Shown: piece by piece, positions 12,934 to 25,560 of the stretch
Layout: each line of letters opens with the position of its first letter
How positions within the stretch are numbered: position 1 is the stretch's first letter
Origin: Paramecium sonneborni
Taxonomy: Eukaryota > Ciliophora > Oligohymenophorea > Peniculida > Parameciidae
Direction: 5' to 3'
DNA: 64,000 bases
NCBI GenBank assembly: GCA_905182985.1
Contig: CAJJDN010000011.1
Span: 124,001 to 188,000, forward strand
Notes under the pieces: model-generated
Seen by the model: only the letters and a program-made list of their open reading frames with translations
What the model was told of the DNA's origin: nothing
The model's database searches: none
Program-made: the position numbers and the translations under genes

Positions 12934-13728
12934 AAAAAAATAAAATTTAAATTGCTTCAACATTTCTAAACAAATTTACATTTAAAAAGTAAGATCATTA
13001 AAATTGAATAATATAATTTAAACTATAATAACTTGGATTAATTGAAAATATGTAAATAAGAGTATCAACATTCTTGTTCTAAAATATCATTTTTCCAAAT
13101 TCCATTTGTTATTTTTGATTGCTAATATAATGTTCCAGGTCCATTTTTCAATCCCTTTTTATAATATCCATAAAACTTTCTTTCATTTCCTTCCTCTATT
13201 GCTTATCCATCCAGAACACCATTTATAAATTCACCCTTGTAAGTACAATTTTTTTAAACTAAAACCCCAAAACCATGATATTTATCATCATTCCATTATC
13301 CCAAATAGATTAGATTTTTATTCTTATCATATAATGCACCCATTCCATGTTTTTTTGTAATATTTATTTATCCATAATAAACTGTATCATCAGCATATTC
13401 AATTTGATAAATACTCTCTTATTATTTAACAGGACTTTCTTATCCTATTGTCGATTTTTAAAAAGATAGATAACTAAACTTTCTCACTGTTGGAGATGAA
13501 GATTTTATTATTGTTTAAGGTGATGTTGATCTTTAAACATCTAATGACAAATCTAATTCAATTATGTTTTGTTTTACATCTTTTCATTTAGGATTATGGA
13601 GTTTATTAAATTGTAAAAGATTAATAAAGCTCGTTTTTACTTAAAGCTAATTTAGTAGAAGAAGGATATCCCTAAAGATTTTAAATTGTCATTATAGATG
13701 CAACTGTCATTTTAGGACAATATCTTAG
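12613..13728. repeat. left copy of a 1116-bp duplicated block at an assembly join
   Basis: This block is repeated with no differences noticed by eye at 13730-14845 (offset 1117), with a single N at 13729 between the copies. It carries the 5' end of the coiled-coil gene and the 3' end of the kinase-MORN gene. Collapsing the two copies restores both genes with normal spacing, so an unmerged contig overlap is the simplest reading. Confidence 0.85.
13065..13728 (-). pseudogene. truncated duplicate of the kinase-MORN 3' end (join artefact)
   Basis: Same sequence as 14182-14845, ending at the same stop. It encodes only the MORN-containing C-terminus and is cut at the N at 13729. It is not an independent gene if the block is an assembly overlap. 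Confidence 0.75.
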
Positions 13729-13729
13729 N

Positions 13730-14845
13730 GTAATTGATTTTATTCCATTTATTTCTTCAATAGTCTCTATAATATAATAGTAGATTTACTTTTTCCAATT
13801 CAAATTCTTACTATTTATTCAATTATTATTTGTTTAATAGTCTTTTATTGTAACAAGGACTACATAATAAATTTTTTCCAATCTATATTATTTGTTTTTA
13901 TTGTGATTATTAGCTACTAGAAAAAGCTACTTAATATTATTCTTTTGATGGTGTTTGACTATGAAATGATCTTGAACTAACATTTCTATTTGGGTTGTGT
14001 TATTTAATGTTCTCGTATTTTTCCCTCATTTATTTAACATTTTACATCATAAAAAAATAAAATTTAAATTGCTTCAACATTTCTAAACAAATTTACATTT
14101 AAAAAGTAAGATCATTAAAATTGAATAATATAATTTAAACTATAATAACTTGGATTAATTGAAAATATGTAAATAAGAGTATCAACATTCTTGTTCTAAA
14201 ATATCATTTTTCCAAATTCCATTTGTTATTTTTGATTGCTAATATAATGTTCCAGGTCCATTTTTCAATCCCTTTTTATAATATCCATAAAACTTTCTTT
14301 CATTTCCTTCCTCTATTGCTTATCCATCCAGAACACCATTTATAAATTCACCCTTGTAAGTACAATTTTTTTAAACTAAAACCCCAAAACCATGATATTT
14401 ATCATCATTCCATTATCCCAAATAGATTAGATTTTTATTCTTATCATATAATGCACCCATTCCATGTTTTTTTGTAATATTTATTTATCCATAATAAACT
14501 GTATCATCAGCATATTCAATTTGATAAATACTCTCTTATTATTTAACAGGACTTTCTTATCCTATTGTCGATTTTTAAAAAGATAGATAACTAAACTTTC
14601 TCACTGTTGGAGATGAAGATTTTATTATTGTTTAAGGTGATGTTGATCTTTAAACATCTAATGACAAATCTAATTCAATTATGTTTTGTTTTACATCTTT
14701 TCATTTAGGATTATGGAGTTTATTAAATTGTAAAAGATTAATAAAGCTCGTTTTTACTTAAAGCTAATTTAGTAGAAGAAGGATATCCCTAAAGATTTTA
14801 AATTGTCATTATAGATGCAACTGTCATTTTAGGACAATATCTTAG
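13730..14845. repeat. right copy of the 1116-bp duplicated block
   Basis: Right-hand partner of 12613-13728. Its left 320 bp (13730-14050, minus strand) are a cut-off copy of the coiled-coil gene's start; the rest is the authentic C-terminus of the kinase-MORN gene, which continues into unique sequence after 14845. Confidence 0.85.
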
Positions 14846-16744
14846 ATGTCTTATTACTCTACGTGGATTTCTTCTGACAATTAATCTCTAATTCATATCA
14901 CAGAAATAAAATTTATAATTTGAAGTATTTGTAAAGAGCTTATAAACATATTATAATATCAAAAGCTATCTATAAAATTAATCATTTTCCATATTATAGA
15001 TAATATCCATTTTGGTTTTGGTCTTAATTTTGGATCTGGTTAGAGACAATAATTAATTAGAAAGAGTATCATTTTCATTATTTTTTTTGGTCCAGTTTTT
15101 ATCTGCTTTGTTAGAGTCTATTTTATTTTATATGTCTTATCCTTATATCTCTATTCTAGATTTGATAAATCATTTGGGTAATAATCCTATTATAAATTTA
15201 ATTATTATTACAAAAGGAAATATTTCAAAAATCAAATTACACATTAGTATGCCAAAAGAAAAGATATCATATGCTGGAGTGATTTTTTCGTCATTATACA
15301 ATTCTGGTGCTGCATAAGGTATAGTACGAGAAAAGTTGTTTTTATTTTAATCCAATTCATCAAAGTTTTTAGCTTCACCAAAATCACATATTTTTGGGAT
15401 TAATTATTTTTGAATTAAAATGTTTCCCAATTTTAAATCTAAATGAGCAATTCTTGCTGAATGAAGAAAATCTACTCCATTTATTATTCCAGCCAAAATA
15501 AATAATTTTGTTCTCAAACTTATAACAATTGATTTAGAACTAATAAATTAATCAAGTGATCCATTGTTGTAAAATTCCATAAAATAACATTTTTCAAGTT
15601 TTTCATCATAATAACTAGTAGCAATATATCCTTCTCCTATTCCTTTTTCGTTTATTTAGCTCAATTTCTTCAATATATCAAGTTCCCATTCAACTTTATT
15701 CTAATTTTTCTCTTCTTTATCTGTTTTTAATGCCAAAGTACGAGTAAACGTTTGTTTATTTTCAATTATATTATATCCTAAACAAATCATTTATATTTAC
15801 CTAATTTAACTTTTCTTATCTCAGCATAACCTCCTTATGCAAAAATCTATTCTTATTTGAAATTTGTTAAAAGATTTTCTCTATTTCCTTAAACCTCAAT
15901 TTTTGTGAGTAAGGGTAAACTTTTTGGTTTAGGATAATCTAAATACTTTTATTTTTCTTCATCACTCATTTCATTTTAAAATTATCTACATAGTAAATTA
16001 AACTTACTTTTAAAAAATTTCTTTTAATTAATTAAGGTTGTCCTGTTGATTCTAAAATAAAGTTGTATTAAAATGACATAATTGTTTATAAGATATTTTA
16101 TTCATTAAATAAAGTATCTAGGGGGCTTAATTTTTCATAACTTCTTAATGATCTTTTATATGAAATTTCAAACTTTCTACAAAATAATTACTAAAACTTA
16201 TGTTTTCGAATAAAGAGATAATAATTAATGTTTTAAATTAAAATAATCCAGTTAATGGATCTATACTCAAATTACCGTTCTTTAACTTATCATTCTATTT
16301 GAGAGCATAAAAACTAATGATATTTATTTTATTCTATTTATATCTAATTTTAATTAAATACTTTATCAAAAGCATATAAAGGAGATCCCTTATCATTTTT
16401 TATATAGCTTTTTAAGCAAATATTCTGTTAATTGTAAAATATATCAGTAGAAACACTATAAATTTTTGATTCAAAAGAAATAGGTATGGTGACTACTTAT
16501 TCATCATTAAAAGATAAATTATTCAACTTTAATTATTCTTCTAAATTGAACTCCTAAAATTCTTTATCTCCTTAAAGTATCTTTAATAGATCTTGAAAAT
16601 CAATTTAGGATGAATTCCTAAGTTATTCCAAAAAAATTTATACATGCTTTGCATTTCAGGTTAAAATGAATTTGATCCATAAAACGAATAAAATTGATCT
16701 AATTTGTCGATTGCCTTCAGAGACTTTTCCGAATATTGATTCAT
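14182..16744 (-). CDS. protein kinase with C-terminal MORN repeats
   Basis: Five introns (26, 28, 22, 23 and 25 nt) give an 812-residue protein. An uncharacterised N-terminal domain of about 260 residues precedes a protein kinase: glycine loop FAQGGYAEI, lysine in TLALKT, catalytic loop HLDLKLGN, DFGE, and APE in PYAAPELY. MORN-type repeats close the protein (YKGEFINGVLDG, KKGLKNGPGTLY, ending GIWKNDILEQEC). The catalytic Asp is present but the usual HRD Arg is Leu. MORN repeats commonly bind membranes or scaffold cytoskeleton, so a cortical or ciliary kinase is plausible. A shorter model starting at 15969 was rejected because a 22-nt GTA...TAG intron joins the two frames exactly. Confidence 0.8.
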
Positions 16745-16814
16745 AATATAAATTAAATACTAAGTATATTAAAATCATTCAGATAAATATTTTAAATTAA
16801 AAATACTTAAAATA

Positions 16815-18132
16815 TCATATTATTGATTTAAGGTATATTTATAATGATTTATCTTTCGATATTCTTTTAATGAGATCATCAATCTTAGCTGAGCGAATTA
16901 TTTTTAAAATTTAAATATCATCTGTTAATTTACAATAATCAGGATATTGAACATCTGTTGGAACTTTTATGGATAAAAAAAGCTTATATATAAAAATTTA
17001 ATACATACTTATATACTTGATATATTGCGATGTTTAATTGCATAATGTAATGGAGTAAATCCTTATAAATCTTTTGAGAGTGGATTTGAATTGTAAGTGA
17101 TTAACAACTTAATCATTTCTAAATTATTTTTTTAAGTAGCAATGTGAAGACCAGTCATCTACTTTTCATCAAAGTCAAAAGCATAAAGACTATTTTAATA
17201 AAGTAAAGTCTCAACTTTATCAAGTAATCCTTTCTTTACATAATATAGAAATGAATAGGATCCCTATTATTAAAATGGTTTATATTGTGTCATTTTATTA
17301 TCTATCAAATCTTGAAGTGAAACTTACAATTCTTTTGATCGTCCTAAAAGAAAATGTACAATATTTCTAAGTTTCCTCTATCTAACACTTCTTAAGTATC
17401 GATGATCGAAATCCATAAGTTCCTCTTCATCTCCTTCTTTAAGCATTTTTTATAATGCTTAAGAATAGATTTCCTTTTTAACATCGTTTTTTTCTAAATA
17501 AATATATATAATACATTGTTTATAAATATCTTTTTTAGAATTTAAGTATCCTTTCATTGTAGGAGAGGATGGTTTACTGAGAGAAGTATTATATAGCAAT
17601 TATTATAATTTTGGGCTCATATCATTATTAATACTAATATTATCATTTTCATCCTATAAAATTATTGAATACATACTCTACCTTCTTCATTATATCTTTA
17701 ATGTCTTTACATCTACAAAATTTTGATTTATTTGCCACCATTTTTTAAGGTTCAGGTGACCGAGGTTTTACGTTATTAGATGATAATCCTTTCATAAATT
17801 AAGTAAAATCTAAAAAAGGTTTGATATTTGTGATTGATGGTTAGCCATTTAAAAAGTTATTTCTTGCTAAAATGGATTTAGTGGATCTGCTGGGTCCGAA
17901 AGCAGAAAATTATTATGCCCTAACTTAAGATATTATTGTTCTTACGTAATGGTTATGGAGGGGGTCCAACTCTAAATTTATTTTAAGATGTAAAAAGTAG
18001 ATCTTTAGGTGGAGAACTTTTTTTAACAAATTTAGCTGTATTATTTCGATTTTCTTTTAATTTCCTAAGTACTTTGTTTCCTGTATATGTTCTTATGGTA
18101 TTTCGTCCATCAAAAGTTTTAGTTGATTACAT
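16815..18132 (-). CDS. ankyrin-repeat protein
   Basis: A 413-residue protein after three introns (22, 28 and 26 nt). The N-terminal 200 residues are basic, Ser/Pro-rich and probably disordered. The C-terminal half has ankyrin repeats: MTGLHIATQKNNLEMIKLL and GFTPLHYAIKHRNIQ are clear, with a more degenerate one before them (GSYSFLYYVKKGLLDKV). Ankyrin repeats bind proteins; no catalytic domain is visible and the partner is unknown. It lies 70 bp upstream of the kinase-MORN gene on the same strand. Confidence 0.75.
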
Positions 18133-18173
18133 ATATTTTAAATATGAATATTATTATTATTATTTTTAATAAA

Positions 18174-19244
18174 TCACATACATATTTACTCTTGTTATTA
18201 TAAAAAGTTGAGATATTTTTAAGACTATTCTTCATTAAAAAGTGATAAAAATCCTATCTTTGTTTATAATAATCTAATTGATTCTTAATCCTTTGGAAAT
18301 TCCATTAATTTCTTGAAAAAACCTTGTCCAAAATGCAATTTGATTAAGATTACTAATTCTGATTTATGTTTGTCTATTAATTATTATGTCAACTATTGTT
18401 AGAATAAGGCCCATATTTCAGAATTACCATCAGAGTAATGTAAATGATTTATTAATTATTCAATTGCCTTTTCTTCCTGATCCAATTTTAAATAGCTTGA
18501 AACTAATAAAAATTAAAAATGAGAATCAAATAAATCTACTTATGATAGATTATTTAATTCTTATATTTCAAATTTTTTATCCATTTTAATCATTAAGAAT
18601 AACCACTCTTTTTTTAAGATATAACTTTCATTCATATAACAATCCTTCATCTTTTTTAGAATTTAAAGTCTCTCTTCATCTTCTTTGTAATTGATTAATT
18701 TAAGCAAAATATAACCATTTTTTATTTTTGTTAAATCAATCTCACTTTCATGAGTTATTGATAATAATATCTCATATTCTAACATATTAATATATTTATG
18801 GTCATAAGAATATTTTTCAATTTCAATTTGAAGTTTATCATCATCAAGATGAGTTAATGATTTTAGCCATAACTAAAACTTAAATTTCTAAGGTGTTTCA
18901 GTGTTATAAAATTATTAATACAATCCAGGATTCTAAAAAATTATGTTATTATAGTAGATAAGTATCTATCTTAACTCACTATTACCTTGATAGTTTGCAT
19001 AAAAAAATTATCCTGTTAATTCCTTCAAAAGTAACAAAATCACAACACATAAGTTTTCATACCTAATATTAAATTATGAAATTTACTTACGAAGCATTAC
19101 CAATTTTTACAATAAAAAAGCCAAAACTCGATTTTATTTTGTTCTGCTAGAAGTAAAAGGAGTATTAGGATGAAAAATAAAGAAATTACCTTCTGGTTCA
19201 ACTTAAGCCATATGTTGCAAAGCATGTTATTTATAATAATTCAT
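18174..19244 (-). CDS. unrecognised alpha-helical protein
   Basis: An intronless frame of 356 residues from MNYYKQHALQHM to a TGA at 18174. The N-terminal 40 residues contain a conserved-looking stretch (EGNFFIFHPNTPFTSS). The rest is leucine-rich and helical, suggestive of a TPR- or HEAT-like solenoid (for example EEKAIEQLINHL, KSELVILIKLHFG), but no repeat register is certain. No signal peptide or membrane segment is seen. It lies 41 bp from the ankyrin gene start. Function unknown. Confidence 0.65.
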
Positions 19245-19413
19245 TTTATTAGGAGAAAATAAATTTTATCAAATAAAATATTGTCATTCCATCCTCTATA
19301 CCTTTTTAATAAAACATATTAAAATAAAAAATAAGGATTTTAAATCAAAATATTTATAGTATGGTAGATATTCTCAAACAAATTAAGGATATTGATAATA
19401 AGATGTTAATTAA

Positions 19414-19829
19414 TCATTAAGCTGGATTGTTGGCTTTCAAAAATTCTTAAGCTTCAGTAATTGCCTCCAATGCCTTAGTCTTTTCTTCACTTGTATCAAT
19501 CAATGGATCATTAATTTTTCCATCCTAATTTGAATAATAAGAATTGATTACTAGCCATGCTTAAAGTTCATTGACTGATTCAACAAGTCTTCCAATAATA
19601 TTTGGATACATCTATACTGTTTCTTAGAGAACTTCTTCCTAAATTTATTAAAAAAATTTTGAACTTGTTTTTTGACATCAGCTTCATCAGCATTTTGGAC
19701 TTTAAGCTTTTAAATTCTTTCATTTTATTTTAATTCTTCTTTTTAATAACCAAAAAATTCTTTTTAAATTCTTTTTAGAGCAGCTGTCTTGATCTTAAGT
19801 TATTTTAAATCTTTATTATTCTCTGCCAT
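19414..19829 (-). CDS. TBCA: tubulin-specific chaperone A (cofactor A)
   Basis: A 129-residue protein with one 26-nt intron, close to the usual cofactor A length of about 108-120. The sequence is a helical bundle typical of the family: KTAALKRIQKEFFGYQKE near the N-terminus, then VQMYPNIIGRLVESVNEL, then an acidic C-terminal helix (DTSEEKTKALEAITEAQEF). Cofactor A captures beta-tubulin released from the chaperonin during tubulin folding in the cytosol, which suits a heavily ciliated cell. Start chosen at MAENNKDLK. Confidence 0.85.
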
Positions 19830-20044
19830 TTTATAAATTAATATATAGTAAAAATTTAAATTAAATTGAATTTTAGAATATAAATGAGTTTTGTTAATTT
19901 TCAATAAGCTTAGAACTAGAAATTGAATAATAATGCAATTAAGATTAGAATGAATGAAATAGTTTTATGATTATCCTATTTCTAATATAAAAGGATTAAT
20001 CTATGGTAGTTTAGTTTAGAAAAAACGATAATTATATATAATAA

Positions 20045-20759
20045 ATGATAATAATAGTTTTAGGATGCTTATTAATAGCTAATGCATTACCAGGTGATTC
20101 ATGTTAAACAACAGCAAAAGGAATATTTGCAAAAAGACAATCAGAATTTGAAGAATAATTGAATAGATTAAGAAATGAAGTAGCTTAAGGAAGAAGAAAA
20201 AATCATGTAGGGGAATTTGATTATGCTGCAAATATGAATATAATAGAATGGTAATAAGGGATTGCAAATGCTGCATAATCATGTTCAGAAAGATGTCCAG
20301 ATTCTATTGAAACATGCAGATAAGTAGATTAAGAAAATAAATAAACAATTAGTTAACAAGTCGTTATGGTGCACTACATAAATTCAGAACAGTTCATTCA
20401 ATGAGTTAAGAATGGGAACCAAGAGAAGTATATTAAAAATGGATGGATGATAATAAAGGAGAATAATTGGTGATTGCAAGGATGAAATATTTTGGTTGTG
20501 GACGTGCATTAAAAAAGAACATTGATAAATTTATAGAATATGTTGTTTGTTTCTTTGATGAGGTATTCTATTTTTAAATAATAAGGTTCCTCGTAAAGGT
20601 GTAGTTCCATATATATCTGCAACTTAAAAAACTATAGGATCAGCTTGTGATAAAGGACGTTCAAGTACTTATTCGGGGTTATGCAAAACTACAATATATC
20701 AATAAAAAATATTTGATGGAATTCGGTTTAATAAATATACTTTGGTTGAAAGTAAATGA
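20045..20759 (+). CDS. secreted CAP/SCP-superfamily protein
   Basis: Introns of 29 and 23 nt give 220 residues. The N-terminus is a signal peptide (MIIIVLGCLLIANALPG). CAP features follow: a helical segment with HKFRTVHSMSQEW, then FGCGRALKKNIDKF and EYVVCFF, matching the VGCG and VVCxY blocks of the family. A cysteine-rich tail (CDKGRSSTYSGLC) ends the protein. The canonical catalytic-like His/Glu tetrad is not fully visible. CAP proteins are exported and have diverse roles such as lipid binding. It stands 28 bp before the hydrolase gene in the same direction. Confidence 0.75.
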
Positions 20760-20787
20760 TATATATATTAAATATATTAAATTTAAA

Positions 20788-21795
20788 ATGAAGAAATTTA
20801 AGCTTTATTGTTTACTTTTCTTAATATTCTGCAAGTTCAAAAATAAATTATTAAGATGGTTTGTATTTAAACCTATTAATCTTACCTATCGATTTAGAGA
20901 ATATGATCAATAAAATTCAATCTAGTTAGAATTTTCAGTTTAAAGTGAATAATTTTCAATTAATTTTGTTAAGCCTCGAAGCATTAGTTTAGAAGATAAA
21001 TTATTAAGTAATAAATAGTCCCTAAGAAAAATTCCTTATCCTAAACACTCCTCTTATTTTATTTAATTAATATAGAATGTAAATAAAGAATGGCCTTCTA
21101 ATTTAGAAATAGAAGGTTAATACTTAGAAGGAAATAAGGGAAGATTAGCAATAGTGATGATAAAGCCATTGAATTATGAAACAAATATGGTTTTGATACA
21201 TTCTCATTCAAACCATTTAGATATTGGATGTTGTATGGAGGAATACATTGATTTTTGTAATAATTTGAAAGTAATGGTTATTGGGTATGATTATCCTGGC
21301 TATGGACTAAGTGAAGGAGATACATCTCAAGATAGTATTTTTAATGCTATTGATTGTGTTTATCATTTTGCCTTGTCTCTTGGTTTTTAGAATTATTAAA
21401 TAATTTTATATGGATAATCTTTAGGAACAAGTCCTTCATTATATTTAGTATATTGATTGATAATATAGGCAAGTTAAGTCTAAATTGGAGGTGTTATACT
21501 AAAATCCAGTTTTAAATCTATTTTGAATATTGTTTCAGATCATAACGAATTTTACAAAGATGATATCTTTAGAAATTATGAATTGATTGAATAGGTTGAG
21601 TGTCCTTTATTGATTGTTCATGGATAATTAGACGATATGGTTAATATTGGTTAGGTTAGGGAAATGAGCAAAAAAGCAAACAACTTAATTGAGTTTTATG
21701 TTATTAAAGATGGTCACCATAATGACTTTGGATCTCATCTTTAAGAATTTTATGAGAAAATATAAAATTTTATTAATATATTATAAACACTTTGA
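20788..21795 (+). CDS. alpha/beta hydrolase, ABHD17/ABHD13-like
   Basis: A 328-residue protein with a single 21-nt intron. The hydrolase core is clear: VLIHSHSN near the oxyanion strand, GYDYPGYGLSEG, nucleophile elbow LYGQSLGTSP (Ser), acid in VHGQLDDMVN (Asp) and the His in KDGHHNDFG. This spacing and the DYPGYGxS block are typical of ABHD13/17 serine hydrolases, some of which depalmitoylate proteins. The N-terminus has a short hydrophobic stretch (YCLLFLIFCKF) that could anchor it. It converges on the ataxin-2-like gene with only 6 bp between the stops. Confidence 0.82.
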
Positions 21796-21801
21796 TATAA
21801 T

Positions 21802-22737
21802 TCATTTTTTTAATTTCTCTTTTTTGTTTTTACTTTGATCAGGGTTCATATTTTACCATTTATATCCTTCAATTGCATTAATGAAATTACAAAGCATTAA
21901 TCTAGGAATATTATCAGTGTTAACCTATTAAAACTTGAATCTATTTATTTAATTATATATATAAAAATACTTGGTAGTTGGTTCTTAATTTAATTGTTTT
22001 ATTTTAAGTTATTGTTCAGGTTCATCTGCAATTAGATTTACTTATTCTAATAATTTCTCTATATATTATATTTTGCCATTTTTTTCTTTTTTTTTATTTG
22101 AATTGAAAAATTTAATTGGAGTAGTAGCTACTTAAGTTTAGATAGCTTATTAAACTTAATTAATTTATTATGGTTATTCTCTGATAACTTCTGAATATGC
22201 TTATTCTTCATCTTCTAATTATTTTAGATTTCTCTCTTCTAAAACATGTTTATTACTTGTGTCATTTTTCAATTCTTTTTCACATTTTTCTGCATATTGT
22301 CTTAAATCTTCAGTTACAGGTGCTATTAATTTAGTTGTATATTTATTTTCATCATATGTAGCATCAATTCCAAATTTTTTAATAGCTTCAAATTGATCAA
22401 AATTTTTCACTGCTTAATCTTCTAAATTTGAAGCATCTACATTTTGTTCCCATCTAACAAATGTTTTTGTTTTTTTTTCAGATTTAGATTTTTCTATTAT
22501 TTAAGTTTGTTGAATTTGATTTTGAATTTTTAGATATGTTAAATCTTTGAATTGAATTTGTTTATTATCATTTTATTCATTAGTTGCCAAATTACGAATG
22601 TAATTAAAAACCAATTTTTGTTCATTTGGTTATATGAGTCTTATCTATCCTTCATATTGAGTACCATTTATATCTTAATATTGAACACATTCTTATTATT
22701 TTAGAACTAAAAAAAAGTGAGCCAAGTTGGCTTACAT
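21802..22737 (-). CDS. ataxin-2/Pbp1-like RNA-binding protein (LsmAD domain)
   Basis: About 302-311 residues, depending on an optional 30-nt intron. The N-terminal segment looks like a degenerate Lsm fold (ECVQYQDINGTQYEGQIRL). An LsmAD domain follows with its hallmark FDQFEAIKKFGIDATYDEN and YTTKL, and an EERN-type end. Ataxin-2/Pbp1 proteins act in mRNA stability and stress granules. The C-terminal part is Gln/Lys-rich; a PAM2 motif was not recognised. The start at 22737 is the most upstream convenient ATG. Confidence 0.72.
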
Positions 22738-22777
22738 TTATTCAGAAATAATCATCAAATTTATATATAATTATAAA

Positions 22778-24419
22778 TCAATGTCTTAGTTATGTTTCAG
22801 GTTATGCTATATCATAATACTTTACTTTACGTAAATTCGTATCTAGAGTCTTACTACCTTATTCTATGTTTTACTCAGGAATTTCTTGCAATTTCACCTA
22901 TTCTTCTTCTAATTAAATTGTATTACATAATTGAATATCAACTTTATCGCTTATTTCTTCTTAATCTGCTTCTAGAATTTAATTTATCTTATTTGGATTT
23001 TCAAGATGAAATAAAAGGAATAATGCAATAATCCAAACATTTATTAGAGTTATCTGATAATGATCATAATACAAATAATTTGGATTAAATATAATTATGT
23101 TTTACCATAATATTCTTGCAAAAAATGCATTTACAAATATTGTACTAAAGATTTGAAATATTAAAATTCCCTTAAAATATTTATGACATAATTTCATATT
23201 AGTATCTGTTCTAGCTTGTCTAAATTGAATTTTTTTATTTCTTTTATTTTTTATGTATAATACACATTAAATTCCCATAAAATATACATACCAAAACACC
23301 ATAAATAATCCAATAAATGTAAAATTCGAGTCATTCAAATATACAGAAGATTGAGGTATGTTTTTCATCATTTCTAAACCTATGGCAATTGTTATAAAAG
23401 ATTTTAATATCGAATATGATACACAAATTCCTATATTGAAAAAGGTGATGAATTATTAATTTAATCCAAGTAATTTGAAATTGATAAATATACAATAAAA
23501 CATAAATCCAGCTTAACCAATTGATTAAAAAATTACATTGAATAATTTCAAGTATAAATTATCATAAAACAATTATATCAAGAATAATGGATGATTATTT
23601 AATAAAAATATTAAAAATATTTGATTTCTTACAGCTAAAGTAGGTATTAAAACTTAATCTTGTTATTCTTCAAATTCATCTTCTAACATAAATAAAACAC
23701 AACAAAAAACAAGTTCTATTCCAATCCAAGCAATCATCATTACTTCATTATATAGATAATAGTCTTAACTTTGTTTCATAATAGCAAAATTCATATATTA
23801 ATATTAAATTCCTTTTATCTTTACAAATCCAAACAATCTTGAAAACTACCTATTATCACTAAATATATTTTCTTTGGTGTAACAAGTATATGAAGTAAGA
23901 TTTTAGATACATTCCCAATTAAGTAACAATGTAGATGATTAAACTTTGATTTACTTATCAAAGACATTAGCTTTAATGTTAGGTAGATTGTTTATATTTT
24001 CATTTTATAATGCCTCATACCAACAAGGTTTTTTTGAAATATCATCAAAATATCCAACGGAGTATGTTATCATAGTTTAATTTACAATATTTTCTTAATT
24101 GAGTAAAATGCCTTTGATTCCAAATGGTTTTTCTGGAATGTTTTCATGGCAAAAGAAACACAATAAATTATTGTTTAAGACTGATTTAAATTCTTCTTAA
24201 GTTCCCTAGATTTCTTTAATTATCCAATGTAGTACATTAAACATTTAATTCATTTTAACATTTGGTATCATCAACTACATCTGTAAATGTAAGAATTTAA
24301 GGAGCAACTTCTGCTATTCCAGTAAAAACAGCGATAAGACTTGTACATATGATAAATAAAAGTATTAAGACCCATTTATTCATTAGACTGCTTTTGTATA
24401 TGTTAGTTTCGTAATTCAT
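22778..24419 (-). CDS. multi-pass membrane protein, lumenal domain plus about 7-8 TM segments
   Basis: A 539-residue protein with one 22-nt intron. It begins with a membrane segment (WVLILLFIICTSLIAVF), then a hydrophilic cysteine-containing domain of about 180 residues (CFFCHEN, KKPCWYE, NWECIQN, YTCYTKE). Seven or so hydrophobic helices follow from MMIAWIGIELVFCCVLF onward, then a hydrophilic acidic tail. This one-plus-lumenal-plus-seven layout recalls Wntless/TMEM181-like or GPCR-like proteins, but no diagnostic motif was seen, so the family is left open. It is divergent from the PAS-domain gene. The 3' two-thirds are unique; the 5' part is repeated at 24590-25560. Confidence 0.6.
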
Positions 24420-24588
24420 TAATTTAATTATATATTAATATATATTATATGAATCAAATTGAGAACTTTACAAATAGTTTTTAGTAGAAACTAGAGAATA
24501 GATTGTAATTTATAATAGGATTTACATAATTTTGTTTGATGAAAGAAAACTATTTTCTTTGGGTATTAGCAATGATAATAAGTGTACT
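23449..24588. repeat. left copy of a 1140-bp duplicated block at an assembly join
   Basis: Repeated without visible differences at 24590-25729 (offset 1141), with a single N at 24589. The left copy ends inside the first 50 bp of the PAS-domain gene; the right copy begins inside the multi-pass membrane gene. Collapsing the copies gives one intact gene on each side. Confidence 0.85.
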
Positions 24589-24589
24589 N

Positions 24590-25560
24590 TGAATTATTAA
24601 TTTAATCCAAGTAATTTGAAATTGATAAATATACAATAAAACATAAATCCAGCTTAACCAATTGATTAAAAAATTACATTGAATAATTTCAAGTATAAAT
24701 TATCATAAAACAATTATATCAAGAATAATGGATGATTATTTAATAAAAATATTAAAAATATTTGATTTCTTACAGCTAAAGTAGGTATTAAAACTTAATC
24801 TTGTTATTCTTCAAATTCATCTTCTAACATAAATAAAACACAACAAAAAACAAGTTCTATTCCAATCCAAGCAATCATCATTACTTCATTATATAGATAA
24901 TAGTCTTAACTTTGTTTCATAATAGCAAAATTCATATATTAATATTAAATTCCTTTTATCTTTACAAATCCAAACAATCTTGAAAACTACCTATTATCAC
25001 TAAATATATTTTCTTTGGTGTAACAAGTATATGAAGTAAGATTTTAGATACATTCCCAATTAAGTAACAATGTAGATGATTAAACTTTGATTTACTTATC
25101 AAAGACATTAGCTTTAATGTTAGGTAGATTGTTTATATTTTCATTTTATAATGCCTCATACCAACAAGGTTTTTTTGAAATATCATCAAAATATCCAACG
25201 GAGTATGTTATCATAGTTTAATTTACAATATTTTCTTAATTGAGTAAAATGCCTTTGATTCCAAATGGTTTTTCTGGAATGTTTTCATGGCAAAAGAAAC
25301 ACAATAAATTATTGTTTAAGACTGATTTAAATTCTTCTTAAGTTCCCTAGATTTCTTTAATTATCCAATGTAGTACATTAAACATTTAATTCATTTTAAC
25401 ATTTGGTATCATCAACTACATCTGTAAATGTAAGAATTTAAGGAGCAACTTCTGCTATTCCAGTAAAAACAGCGATAAGACTTGTACATATGATAAATAA
25501 AAGTATTAAGACCCATTTATTCATTAGACTGCTTTTGTATATGTTAGTTTCGTAATTCAT
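24590..25560 (-). pseudogene. truncated duplicate of the multi-pass membrane protein gene (join artefact)
   Basis: Same as 23449-24419, with the same start codon and 22-nt intron, but cut by the N at 24589 before the later membrane helices. It should not be counted as a gene unless long reads prove the duplication. Confidence 0.75.

Noticed and set aside
14182..15969. Kinase-MORN gene as a separate unit starting at 15969
   Set aside because: A canonical 22-nt GTA...TAG intron just upstream joins it in frame to the N-terminal domain; otherwise two same-strand genes would be separated by one base.
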